Positions 23,581 to 31,986 of a DNA stretch of 33,905 nucleotides are shown here, piece by piece. Location of the stretch: NCBI GenBank assembly GCA_012519025.1, contig JAAYQZ010000030.1, forward strand, positions 1-33,905. The letters are read 5' to 3'. The position numbers and the translations under genes are program-made. This DNA is from Bacillota bacterium (GTDB taxonomy: Bacteria; Bacillota; Limnochordia; DTU087). The notes beneath the pieces are model-generated. The model ran no database searches, was not told the origin of the DNA, and saw nothing but the letters and a program-made list of their open reading frames with translations. Within the stretch, counting starts at the first letter, position 1. Every line of letters starts with the position of its first letter.

Positions 23581-24750
23581 ATGGCAAACATTGAGTTGAT
23601 AGCAGCAACCACCTTTGGCCTGGAAGCCTTAGCAGCGCAGGAGCTGCGGCAGCTTGGCTATACCGATTTGACAGTAGAAAATGGGAGAATTACTTTCCCC
23701 GGGGATTTGAAAGCAATTTGCAGGACCAACCTATGGCTCCGCACAGCAGAAAGAGTCAAACTCAAAATAGGCGAATTTAAAGCAACTACCTTTGATGAGC
23801 TGTTTGATCAAACCAAAGAACTGCCTTGGGCGGATTGGCTCCCGGAAAACGCCAATTTTCCTGTTGAAGGTAGATCTGCCCGTTCCCAGCTTTTCAGTAT
23901 ATCCGATTGCCAGGCCATTGTGAAAAAGGCTGTCGTCGAAAGCATGAAAAAACGATACCCAAGGGATTGGTTTGAAGAAGACGGCCCTACATACACTATT
24001 GAAGTGGCACTCCTGAAAGATGTGGCCACACTAACGATTGACACAACCGGTGTAGGTCTTCATAAAAGGGGCTACCGCACTCTTGTAGGACAAGCACCCC
24101 TCAGCGAAACTCTAGCCGCAGCGATGATTATTCTATCACGCTGGTATCCAGATACAGCCTTAATCGACCCATTTTGTGGTTCCGGCACCATTCCCATTGA
24201 AGCAGCCTTAATTGGATTGAATATGGCACCGGGAATCAACCGAGACTTTGTCAGCGAAACGTGGCCAAATATATCCGGGGAGCTTTGGGATGAGGTTCGG
24301 CAAGAGGCCCGGGAAGCAGCTCGCTTTGATCGCACCCTGCAGATTATAGGTACAGACATCGATCCAGGGGCTATAAGAATAGCACGCCAAAACGCGGAAG
24401 CGGCGGGTTTGAGCGAACTGATTCACTGGCAAGCCAATGCTGTTGACTGGCTCAGTTCCAGTCGTAAGTACGGCAAGATCATATGCAACCCACCCTATGG
24501 CGAAAGAATTGGTGAACGCAAAGAAGCTGCTGCGCTGTATCGGGAGATGGGGAAAGTGTTCAGCAAATTAGACACCTGGTCTTATTATATTTTAACATCA
24601 AACCCCGATTTCGAACGACTGTTTGGTAAAGAGGCCTCACGCAAACGCAAACTTTACAACGGCAGCATCAAAGTGGATTTTTACCAATATTACGGGCCCC
24701 GCCCTCCCCAAAGCAGAAACCCCCAAATGGAAGGGCAAACGGAAATGTGA
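23581..24750 (+). CDS. 23S rRNA guanine-N2 methyltransferase, RlmL/YpsC-like
   Basis: THUMP-domain RNA methyltransferase of 389 residues, like Bacillus YpsC and the N-terminal half of E. coli RlmL, which makes m2G2445 in 23S rRNA. A ferredoxin-like N-terminus and THUMP domain occupy about 1-160 (FSISDCQAIVKKA is typical). The Rossmann domain follows with DPFCGSGT (196-203), GTDIDPGAIRIARQNA near 257-272, and the catalytic NPPY at 303-306 within NPPYGERIG. ATG 23581 follows GAGGAG. It appears monocistronic, ending at a bidirectional hairpin. Confidence 0.9.
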   Translation: MANIELIAATTFGLEALAAQELRQLGYTDLTVENGRITFPGDLKAICRTNLWLRTAERVKLKIGEFKATTFDELFDQTKELPWADWLPENANFPVEGRSARSQLFSISDCQAIVKKAVVESMKKRYPRDWFEEDGPTYTIEVALLKDVATLTIDTTGVGLHKRGYRTLVGQAPLSETLAAAMIILSRWYPDTALIDPFCGSGTIPIEAALIGLNMAPGINRDFVSETWPNISGELWDEVRQEAREAARFDRTLQIIGTDIDPGAIRIARQNAEAAGLSELIHWQANAVDWLSSSRKYGKIICNPPYGERIGERKEAAALYREMGKVFSKLDTWSYYILTSNPDFERLFGKEASRKRKLYNGSIKVDFYQYYGPRPPQSRNPQMEGQTEM

Positions 24751-24761
24751 AAAATACGAGC

Positions 24762-24790
24762 CAAAAGGCGTCCCTCGGGGCCGCCTTTTG
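24762..24790. terminator. Bidirectional terminator hairpin between convergent genes
   Basis: CAAAAGGCG (24762-24770) pairs perfectly with CGCCTTTTG (24782-24790) around an 11-base loop. Read either way the stem is followed by the T-rich arm, and it lies between two convergent stops (24750 and 24796). Confidence 0.7.
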
Positions 24791-24795
24791 AAGTA

Positions 24796-25830
24796 CTAGG
24801 GGGTCAGTGCAGACTGCTCAATCTCCTCAATAGATACAGGACGGTTCTCCCCCGCCGACATGGCAGCCGCCTTGGCGATATATAAAGCATGAAGGCCATC
24901 TTCGCCTGTAACCGGCGGCTCTTCATTTGAAGTTACAGCGGTGATAAAATCGCAAAGCTCCATGCGAAAAGAGTCCATATATCTCTCTAAGAAGAAGTAT
25001 AAGGGCTTATCGGTATAAACCCCCTGTTCTGTACTGATCTCCACATCAGTTGGCTTTTTATTATAAGCTGTCGCACTTCCTTTTTGACCAAAGACTTCTA
25101 CCCTCTGGTCGTATCCGTACACTGCCTTACGGCTGTTGTCAATCACACAAACTGCTTGATTGGCAAACTTCAAAACCACTACTGCACTGTCATAATCACC
25201 TACTTCAGCAATTGCAGGTTCGATTAAAACACTGCCTACCGCATATACTTCCGTTACTTCACTTCCGGCGAGATAGCGAGCCATATCAAAATCGTGAATA
25301 GTCATATCCATGAAAATACCGCCGGACGCTTTCACATAAGATATAGGTGGTGGAGCAGGATCACGGGACGTGATTTTAATAGAGTGAACTTCTCCCAGGG
25401 CACCTTCCCGAACCAAGGTGTGGATTTTTTGGAAATTGGGATCAAACCGCCGATTAAAACCAAGCTGAAGTTTAACTTTGGCTTTCCTAACAGCCGCAAG
25501 TGCCTTTTTAGTTTTAACAATGTCGTTGGCTATAGGTTTTTCACAAAATATATGCTTTCCTGCGTCAGCAGCTGCAATAATTTGCTGGGCATGCAGATCC
25601 GTCGGCGAACAAATCAGTACTGCATCGATATTTTCATCGGTAATAATCGCCATCGGATCATTGGCCACGTTGGTGATCCCGAATTTCCCGGCCCACCGCT
25701 TTGCCTCATTTACGTTAATATCCGCAACAGCTGCAACTTCTGCATTGGGCACTCCGTAACAAAGATTCTCGATATGAATTTTCCCTATACGCCCCACACC
25801 GATCACACCAACCCTTACCTTTTCGGCCAT
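24796..25830 (-). CDS. iolG: Gfo/Idh/MocA dehydrogenase, inositol 2-dehydrogenase-like
   Basis: NAD(P)-dependent sugar or cyclitol dehydrogenase of 344 residues. The Rossmann motif is GVGRIG (11-16), the EKP motif gives catalytic K98, and D175 and H179 in FMDMTIHDFDMARYL match the Asp and His of Bacillus IolG (K97, D172, H176). The sequence around GGIFMDM is characteristic of the myo-inositol 2-dehydrogenase branch. ATG 25830 follows GGGGAG. It is the third gene of the GH4-kinase-dehydrogenase unit. No other iol gene is present, so its true substrate may be a related sugar or scyllo-inositol rather than myo-inositol. Confidence 0.82.
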   Translation of the reverse strand: MAEKVRVGVIGVGRIGKIHIENLCYGVPNAEVAAVADINVNEAKRWAGKFGITNVANDPMAIITDENIDAVLICSPTDLHAQQIIAAADAGKHIFCEKPIANDIVKTKKALAAVRKAKVKLQLGFNRRFDPNFQKIHTLVREGALGEVHSIKITSRDPAPPPISYVKASGGIFMDMTIHDFDMARYLAGSEVTEVYAVGSVLIEPAIAEVGDYDSAVVVLKFANQAVCVIDNSRKAVYGYDQRVEVFGQKGSATAYNKKPTDVEISTEQGVYTDKPLYFFLERYMDSFRMELCDFITAVTSNEEPPVTGEDGLHALYIAKAAAMSAGENRPVSIEEIEQSALTP

Positions 25831-25868
25831 GTTTCTCTCCCCTTCCCTCTGCAGCTAGATCCCTTTAT

Positions 25869-26852
25869 CTAATTCAACTGCGCCAAAACTTTTTCGAACA
25901 AATCTTGACCCTGATAGACTCCCTCCAAGGCCCAGATCACCGCACCTGCTACAGGCGGATGGTGAAGTACAATAAAATTCATCTCTCTGGTAGGGTTCTT
26001 CAAAATAACTTCTTCTTTAATGGCATCTACCAATGCCGGATTGCTGCCTTTAACATTAACAGAGCCTGCCAACACAACATCAATCACATCAACATCGTGG
26101 AACTCGAGCTCCCGGATGGTTCCGTTAACTGATCTACCCAGTTCCCTGCCGATGAACTGCAGTATATCTAAGGCAACTTGATCGTTTTGATTGGCCGCTT
26201 CAAAAACCATTTTAGCATACTCTGTGCGTGTACCAGGTTCGCGCAAACTCTCAGTAACCGCATCCATGTAATCGTGTTTGGATGATATTTTTAACCTTTC
26301 AAACAGCATGTCTATCATTATTGTGTAGGGGCCATCTCGAAACAAGCAGTCATAAACATCACGCACAGCGGCCGTAGAAATGTTGCCGCCCCCGCCCACA
26401 TCACCAGTTAAGTGCCCCTGGCCGCCGATCTGGACCATTTCGCGTTTGGAATTAATACCTGCCACAGTGGCACCTGTCCCGTTTATAACGCATATCCCCA
26501 CACCTGCGGGACAGCCGGCTTTTACTCCAAGGTACGCATCATTGGCAAGCACAAAGTTCTCAATCCCCAGCTCTGTAATCATTTCCCCGATAATCTTGTC
26601 TTGGAGCTTGGTATCAACACCTGCCATGCCAAAACCGGCAGACACGATGTTTCGAGGCGCAATCTTATGCTTACGACAAAGCGTATCTATCATTTCTCCA
26701 AGTTCTTGCTTTAGCTGTTGGAACCCCCCGGGCAAAACCTCATGATTGGTCGGTCCCCAATCCAACATATCCACTTTATTTGCTCCGACATCAAACAAAG
26801 TACATTGAGTATGGGTGCCACCGCCGTCGACCCCCAGCACAAACCGCTTCAT
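25869..26852 (-). CDS. BadF/BcrA-family sugar kinase (N-acetylglucosamine kinase-like)
   Basis: ASKHA-fold kinase of 327 residues. The phosphate-1 loop is GVDGGGTHTQC near 7-17, with GFGMAGVD near 87, the phosphate-2 region INGTGATVAGI near 128-138, the GDVGGGGNIS segment near 149-158, and the C-terminal adenosine-type motif LAGSVNVKGSNP near 262-273. BadF-family members of this length phosphorylate GlcNAc, MurNAc or glucosamine. The GGAGG site lies 6 bases before ATG 26852, within the 12-base gap after the GH4 gene. In this unit it may phosphorylate a disaccharide or the sugar released by GH4; which is not determined. Confidence 0.83.
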   Translation of the reverse strand: MKRFVLGVDGGGTHTQCTLFDVGANKVDMLDWGPTNHEVLPGGFQQLKQELGEMIDTLCRKHKIAPRNIVSAGFGMAGVDTKLQDKIIGEMITELGIENFVLANDAYLGVKAGCPAGVGICVINGTGATVAGINSKREMVQIGGQGHLTGDVGGGGNISTAAVRDVYDCLFRDGPYTIMIDMLFERLKISSKHDYMDAVTESLREPGTRTEYAKMVFEAANQNDQVALDILQFIGRELGRSVNGTIRELEFHDVDVIDVVLAGSVNVKGSNPALVDAIKEEVILKNPTREMNFIVLHHPPVAGAVIWALEGVYQGQDLFEKVLAQLN

Positions 26853-26864
26853 TTTATTCCTCCT

Positions 26865-28148
26865 TTATGAAAACCGCGGCACAAATTCTTCATTAGCTTC
26901 CAGCATTTCATCGAGTACGGCTTTTGCTTTATGATAGTCTCCTATAAGGGGGTGAACCAAAAGAGCTGCCAATGCAGCGTGGTAATCACCATTTAACGCC
27001 GCTTTCACCGCAAGTTTTTCATAGGCTTTAACTGCCTTCATAAGGCCAATAATAAAATCGTTGTTGAAATTGCGAACCGGAACCGGTTTTGCGCCGTCTT
27101 TGCCTACCATGCACTTAACTTCCACAACATCGTCAAAATCCATAAAATCAAGAGCACCTTGGTTTTTCACATTAACCACATGATATTCGTTCCGATCATT
27201 TTCGATGGCATCAATCAGGGAAATAGCCGCTGTGGAGTATAGAGCACCACCCCGTTTTTCTAAAAGCGATGGTTTTTCTTTTAAAGACGGATCGCTGTAT
27301 AGTTGGAGCAGGTCTTCTTCGATAACCTTACATTCTTCGCCCCTGGTTTTAGGCTTTGCCAAGCATCTTTCCACTTCCCGTTCTCGGAAATAAAAATAAT
27401 TCAGATACCCGGCCGGTATACCTTTGGTGGCCTTAAGCAGGTCCTTATCATAAAGGGGGTCAGACAAATTTCGCATGCGGGAAAGCTTTAAATCACCTTC
27501 AATCAACTCGTTGAGAATGTCTTTGCCATCTGTTTCAATTCGGGTTATCCAGCAAAGATGGTTCAGACCCAAAAAATCATAGTCAAATGCGGCACCTTCC
27601 GGCAAGCTTTCTTGGACACTCTTTAGCATATTCACGGCAATATTGCACAAGCCCATCATTTTAATACTGCTGTGATTCAAAACAGCTTCCGCCACCATGC
27701 CGGCAGGATTGCTGAAATTAATCAACCAGGCATCAGGTGCAAGTCTTTCCATAGTCTCGGCCACATCCATAATCACAGGGATTGTACGCAGACCGTTCAT
27801 AAACCCTCCGGCACCAGTGGTTTCTTGGCCTAAAAGACCGTGTTTTAAAGGAATCTTCTCATCCAATATTCGCGCATCCAACTTACCGACTCTTACCTGG
27901 CCCATAACATAGTCAGCCCCGCGGACAGCTTCATCTAGATCATCGGTCAGCACCACTTCCGTCGGCATGTTACCGGCCTCAAGCATGCGTTGGGCCAATC
28001 CACCCACTATGCTAAGCTTTCTATCGTCTATGTCCATTAGATAAATGCTTTGAATAGGCAGTTGCTCCCGCTTGTCGATGAGTCCCTCGATCAACTCCGG
28101 TGTGTATGTACTCCCCGCACCGATGATCGCCAGTTTCAATGCTCTCAA
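26865..28148 (-). CDS. Glycoside hydrolase family 4, 6-phospho-beta-glucosidase-like
   Basis: NAD- and metal-dependent glycosidase of 427 residues that works by transient C3 oxidation of the sugar. The NAD site GAGSTYTPELIEGL is near 10-23. C168 in GLCNI and H197 in GLNHLCW are the Mn ligands, and GYLNYFYF near 247-254 includes the candidate catalytic Tyr. These features point to the LicH/CelF (6-phospho-beta-glucosidase) branch. The start is TTG 28148, with GGTGAT upstream; TTG at codon 4 is an alternative. It is the first gene of the sugar unit and divergent from cutC. No PTS component is seen in the window. Confidence 0.88.
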   Translation of the reverse strand: MRALKLAIIGAGSTYTPELIEGLIDKREQLPIQSIYLMDIDDRKLSIVGGLAQRMLEAGNMPTEVVLTDDLDEAVRGADYVMGQVRVGKLDARILDEKIPLKHGLLGQETTGAGGFMNGLRTIPVIMDVAETMERLAPDAWLINFSNPAGMVAEAVLNHSSIKMMGLCNIAVNMLKSVQESLPEGAAFDYDFLGLNHLCWITRIETDGKDILNELIEGDLKLSRMRNLSDPLYDKDLLKATKGIPAGYLNYFYFREREVERCLAKPKTRGEECKVIEEDLLQLYSDPSLKEKPSLLEKRGGALYSTAAISLIDAIENDRNEYHVVNVKNQGALDFMDFDDVVEVKCMVGKDGAKPVPVRNFNNDFIIGLMKAVKAYEKLAVKAALNGDYHAALAALLVHPLIGDYHKAKAVLDEMLEANEEFVPRFS

Positions 28149-28189
28149 GACAAATCACCACTTTCATGAATTTTAGTGATCAAGATTCA

Positions 28190-28282
28190 GCAAATGACGG
28201 CAAATTCCTTTGTACACCTCTCACTGCAGACATTTTCCACAATTCGCAAAATGCTCTGTCAAGGAAAGACCGCGTCATTTGC
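28190..28282. promoter_or_regulatory. Widely spaced 10-base inverted repeat in the GH4/cutC divergent region
   Basis: GCAAATGACG (28190-28199) and CGTCATTTGC (28273-28282) are perfect inverse copies 73 bases apart, inside the 194-base gap between two divergent genes. One copy lies close to each gene. This fits a pair of operators for a looping or cooperative regulator. No clear sigma-A promoter was seen near either. Confidence 0.45.
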
Positions 28283-28342
28283 AGAAGAGTTATAGGCGAA
28301 CAATTGGTAAGAACAGCCTATGAAACCAAGGGAGGCTACTAA

Positions 28343-29095
28343 ATGTCCCATACAGTTGAGGTTTGCTGTTATACTGTTCAAGACGTCCTCAAAGCCCACC
28401 ATGCCGGCGCCCATCGGGTTGAGCTTTGTGCAGATCGAACTGCAGGAGGCACAACACCCAGTTCCGGGTTAATTGAATGGGTGATTGATCAAATCCCTAT
28501 AGACCTAGCCGTCATGATTCGACCTCGGGGAGGGGATGCTGTTTATTCCCGGGAAGAACTCGCCGTCATGAAGCGAGATATAGAAATTGCCGGCCGTCTG
28601 GGGGCCCACAGTGTTGTTTTTGCTGTTTTGGATGAAACAGGTTTTTTGGATATCGGACCTATGAAGGAGCTTGTTGCTCTTGCTAAGTCTTATGAAATGG
28701 AGATTGCCTGCCACCGTGCGTTTGACAGAGCCAGAAATCCTCAAAAATTCCTTCACGAGTTAATTGGATTAGGGGTTAACCGGCTGCTCACATCGGGTCA
28801 AAAACCAACAGCCGTTGAAGGAGTTTCTCTGCTGCGGGAACTTATAGAAATTGCTGATGGGAAACTGTCTATTATGCCCGGTGGTGGGGTGCGCGGTACC
28901 AATCTGCAGCCTTTACTTGAGTTGGATATTACTGAAATTCATACAGGCAGCGCCAAAATCCAAAAAACTGATGTGAATGTCTATCAACATGAGGTTTATC
29001 TGGGCAGCCCCGTCCATGATGACAGCCAACAGCTGATAGTTGACCATCAGGATGTAGCACTAATTGTAAAGGCCATGGAAGCAAAAACAAGGTAA
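28343..29095 (+). CDS. cutC: CutC-family TIM-barrel protein
   Basis: 250-residue CutC protein with all landmarks: VELCADRTAGGTTPS near 26-40, VMIRPRGGDAVYS near 57-69, ACHRAFD near 122-128, RLLTSGQ near 148-154, IMPGGGVRG near 174-182 and EIHTGSA near 195-201. The family was named for copper homeostasis in E. coli, but its biochemical activity is unclear and the conserved residues suit a phosphate- or sugar-binding TIM barrel. The start is ATG 28343 after GGGAGG. Divergent placement with a sugar catabolic unit suggests a metabolic rather than a metal role here, which is inference. It ends at a large palindrome. Confidence 0.9.
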   Translation: MSHTVEVCCYTVQDVLKAHHAGAHRVELCADRTAGGTTPSSGLIEWVIDQIPIDLAVMIRPRGGDAVYSREELAVMKRDIEIAGRLGAHSVVFAVLDETGFLDIGPMKELVALAKSYEMEIACHRAFDRARNPQKFLHELIGLGVNRLLTSGQKPTAVEGVSLLRELIEIADGKLSIMPGGGVRGTNLQPLLELDITEIHTGSAKIQKTDVNVYQHEVYLGSPVHDDSQQLIVDHQDVALIVKAMEAKTR

Positions 29096-29115
29096 TTTTC
29101 ATCTGGCACAAACAC

Positions 29116-29145
29116 AACTGGGGTGGTTTTAAAACCACCCCAGTT
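29116..29145. terminator. 30-base perfect palindrome between convergent genes
   Basis: AACTGGGGTGGTTTT is followed directly by its exact inverse. RNA would form a 10-12 base GC-rich stem with a TTTTAAAA loop. It lies between the convergent cutC and threonine aldolase stops, so a bidirectional terminator is likely, although few T follow the stem. Confidence 0.6.
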
Positions 29146-29164
29146 TCGAACGCAAAGTTCCTTT

Positions 29165-30199
29165 TTAACCGGCAGCCACCTTTTTAAAGGCCGCAGCTGC
29201 CTGCTCTATGTCACCATCTTTAATATGCCTGTGGATAACTGCCCTAAGCAGTGTTCCATCCCGACTGAGGACTTTCACCTTTAAAGCTGCAAGACCCTTC
29301 ACAAATTCCGCGGCTGTAAGACCCGTTTCACCCACATCCACCAAAACGATATTTGTTTGATGTTTGCCGGCAGTGACCTGCAGACCCGGGATTTTTTCTA
29401 GGCTATCTACGAGAGTCTGTGCGCGCACGTGATCTTCCTCAAGACGCAAAACCATCTCTTCTAGAGCCACTATGCCGGCAGCAGCCAACACTCCTGCCTG
29501 ACGCATCCCGCCTCCGAGAATTTTGCGGAATTTGCGGGCCTTATCAACAAATACACGATTTCCGGCTAAAATAGATCCAACCGGTGCACTCAGGCCTTTA
29601 GAAAGACAAAACATAACCGAATCCACCGGTTCAATCAACTCTCGCGCCGGCACACCTAAAGCCGCCGCCGCGTTGAAAATGCGGGCACCATCCATATGTA
29701 CTTTGAGGCCGTGCCGGTGACTGACTGCGGCAACTGCCTGAATTTGTTCTTTGGTCATCACACGGCCGCCGGAGAAATTGTGACTGTTTTCAATGCACAC
29801 GAGGGATGTCGGTGCAAAATGGATATTTTCATCCCGTAGAGCATTTTCTAAATCCTGCGGATGGACAACCCCATCGAAATCATCTACTAAGCGAGGTATA
29901 AGACCGCCGATGCGGGAAATGCCTCCTACTTCATAGTTGTAAATATGACTTTGGGCACCGAGTACAATTTCGTCACCGGGTGTGGTATGAGCCAAGGCGG
30001 CCACCAGATTTCCCATAGTTCCGCTGGCAACAAACAAAGCTGCTTCTTTGCCCACCATTTTGGCTGCTAGGGCTTCCAACCGGTTGACAGATGGATCTTC
30101 CCCAAACACGTCATCACCAACAGGTGCCTTTGCCATTGCCTCCCGCATTTTATCCGTTGGCAGCGTAAAAGTATCACTCCTAAGATCAACGTCCTGCAT
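29165..30199 (-). CDS. Low-specificity L-threonine aldolase
   Basis: Fold-type I PLP enzyme of 344 residues that cleaves threonine or allo-threonine to glycine and acetaldehyde. PLP lysine K201 lies in CLSKGLSAPVGS, D170 and R173 in HMDGARIFNA, H85 (the ring-stacking residue) in QSHIYNYE, and the N-terminal LRSDTFTLPT is the family start. ATG 30199 follows GAGGAG, 3 bases after the stop of the upstream nuclease-fold gene. It is the last gene of the yigZ unit. A related beta-eliminating lyase is the alternative but fits less well. Confidence 0.88.
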   Translation of the reverse strand: MQDVDLRSDTFTLPTDKMREAMAKAPVGDDVFGEDPSVNRLEALAAKMVGKEAALFVASGTMGNLVAALAHTTPGDEIVLGAQSHIYNYEVGGISRIGGLIPRLVDDFDGVVHPQDLENALRDENIHFAPTSLVCIENSHNFSGGRVMTKEQIQAVAAVSHRHGLKVHMDGARIFNAAAALGVPARELIEPVDSVMFCLSKGLSAPVGSILAGNRVFVDKARKFRKILGGGMRQAGVLAAAGIVALEEMVLRLEEDHVRAQTLVDSLEKIPGLQVTAGKHQTNIVLVDVGETGLTAAEFVKGLAALKVKVLSRDGTLLRAVIHRHIKDGDIEQAAAAFKKVAAG

Positions 30200-30202
30200 A
30201 AT

Positions 30203-31159
30203 CTACTCTCCTCGTCCCTTAATGGTTTGCACTTCCTTACTCTTTGATGATACCACCAAACGAGCAGTTACCGGAAGATGATCTGAAGCTTTCGATGAGA
30301 TTACTTCATATGACTCGGCTTTGAGATCTTGATCTGTCCAAATATAGTCGATGCGGGGTCGAGGTTTGGCAGGATCCCCATAAAATGTCCCCAGTCCCTC
30401 TAAGCCGAATGTACTTGCCACATCTTCAAGCTGTGCTTTTAGAGTTCGAATCTCTATACTACCGGCAAGAGCGTTAAAGTCCCCCATCAGCAGCGATGGC
30501 AGTGATTCTTTTTCAATAGCTTCCAGAAGCCGTTTTGCTTGTGCTTCTCTCTCCACGGCGGAAAGACCCAAATGCGTAACCCAAACTGCTGTAGGACCGA
30601 TATTGGGAATATCAACAACAGCCCTGAGGGCAGTTCGAGGTTCATTGCCTAAGCGATTGGGCAAACGCAGGACCTCTGATTCCAAAATGGGATAGCGGCT
30701 GAGCAGCAAATTTCCGTAGTAGCCCACACCTCTGCCCGGGCGCAAGTGCCTTACTTTCAAAGATTCCCCGTAAACGTAATGCATACCAAGGTAATGAGCC
30801 AAAAGTTCCGGCTGATCTTGGAAATTTGACCGTTCCCCGAAATTGCGATCGACTTCCTGAAGACCCACGATATCGGCTTTGGATGCCTTTATCACCGCTG
30901 CTATTTTTTCCAAATCAAGTTCACCGGAAAGTCCTTTACCATGGTGAATGTTGTAAGTCATAACCTGCACGCCGGTCCTTCCTTTCTCATGGAGTATATC
31001 GGCAGGGAGCTGCCGAAAATCATCTGGGACTTCATTTTGTCCCATTAGTGTGTAAGGCCAAGCCACAGCCGGTGTTACCAGGCGCCAGCTGTTGTTTAGA
31101 GCCAAGATTACTGTAAAAAGTATAAGTATGCATACTGCCTTTGTTAGAAATTTCCCCAT
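30203..31159 (-). CDS. Endonuclease/exonuclease/phosphatase-family protein with N-terminal membrane anchor
   Basis: 318-residue protein with an N-terminal hydrophobic segment (about 8-22) that anchors or exports it, then the EEP fold. Catalytic metal and acid residues are visible: E102 (LQEVDRN), D227 and N229 (MGDFNA), and D293-H294 (SDHLPV). Members act as DNases, sphingomyelinases, inositol-phosphate phosphatases or CCR4-type RNases; an extracellular or membrane-facing nuclease or phosphodiesterase is likely here. The ribosome site before ATG 31159 is weak. It lies 98 bases after yigZ and 3 bases before threonine aldolase. Confidence 0.82.
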   Translation of the reverse strand: MGKFLTKAVCILILFTVILALNNSWRLVTPAVAWPYTLMGQNEVPDDFRQLPADILHEKGRTGVQVMTYNIHHGKGLSGELDLEKIAAVIKASKADIVGLQEVDRNFGERSNFQDQPELLAHYLGMHYVYGESLKVRHLRPGRGVGYYGNLLLSRYPILESEVLRLPNRLGNEPRTALRAVVDIPNIGPTAVWVTHLGLSAVEREAQAKRLLEAIEKESLPSLLMGDFNALAGSIEIRTLKAQLEDVASTFGLEGLGTFYGDPAKPRPRIDYIWTDQDLKAESYEVISSKASDHLPVTARLVVSSKSKEVQTIKGRGE

Positions 31160-31257
31160 AACAGCCCATATCCCCCAAACCTTTTATAACCCATTTCTCG
31201 TCTGCCCCCGGCCGATCCTCTCCAGAAGCGGCCTGGCAAATTTTCCTTTGGGGCAGC

Positions 31258-31896
31258 CTATGATGGCAAGGGCAATGAAACATAACCTTGTCCTTGTTTT
31301 TCAATTAGTGCTTGGCCGCTGGTAATTTCCGTAAATGTTTCCTCAAGGTGGGGACCTTCATTGGGAGGTGCCAATAATTGGAACGTTACGGCAGCTCCAT
31401 AATCGGTTTTTTCAAGAAGCCAGGGAGATTCCATGATCACATTTTCCAGCTTGCCGGCGAAAGTATAGTCCACTGTGGCAGTGTAGCGGGTGTGAAGCAC
31501 TTTTCGCACAATTCCCGCTGCTAGAATACCAATCTTCGCTCCTTCAGTGTATGCTCGCACAAGACCCCCGGCACCGAGCTTAGTTCCGCCGAAGTAGCGG
31601 GTAACAACAACGATGGTATTTTTCAAATTCATATTCTTGATGACTTCCAAGACTGGCATACCGGCAGTTCCGCTGGGTTCACCATCATCGTTAAATCTCT
31701 GAATTTGATTGTGCTCACCGATCTGGTAAGCATACACATTATGTGTAGCCTGTTTGTGTTCATCTCGGACTTTCTCTAAAAATGCCAGTGCTTCTGCCTC
31801 GTCTTTACACGGAGCAGCAGCCCCAATGAATCGAGAGCGACGAATGATCACCACATCGCTGCCACTGCCTTGCACAGTTAAATATTCTTGAAGCAA
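31258..31896 (-). CDS. YigZ/YvyE family (IMPACT-like) protein
   Basis: 212-residue protein of the UPF0029/YigZ family. The N-terminal IMPACT-type domain (about 1-125) includes RSRFIG, DDGEPSGTAGMPVL near 70-83 and TRYFGGTKLGAGGLVRAY near 99-116; the C-terminal ferredoxin-like DUF1949-type domain follows. Relatives bind nucleic acid or ribosomes and are linked to translation regulation, with no settled reaction. The start is TTG 31896 with GGAGG 7 bases upstream. It heads the minus-strand unit and is divergent from the second ADP-dependent kinase gene. Confidence 0.88.
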   Translation of the reverse strand: MLQEYLTVQGSGSDVVIIRRSRFIGAAAPCKDEAEALAFLEKVRDEHKQATHNVYAYQIGEHNQIQRFNDDGEPSGTAGMPVLEVIKNMNLKNTIVVVTRYFGGTKLGAGGLVRAYTEGAKIGILAAGIVRKVLHTRYTATVDYTFAGKLENVIMESPWLLEKTDYGAAVTFQLLAPPNEGPHLEETFTEITSGQALIEKQGQGYVSLPLPS

Positions 31897-31986
31897 GGTT
31901 ATGCCTCCTATTCTTGAAAGGAAATGCCGAATACACTGTGGAAGATTATGATACAGGCTTATTTAACTAATTAAGGGAGTGAATGT

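Noticed and set aside
25294-25872. 192-residue plus-strand ORF opposite the iolG-like gene
   Set aside because: It is antisense to a gene with all Gfo/Idh catalytic residues and has no independent support.
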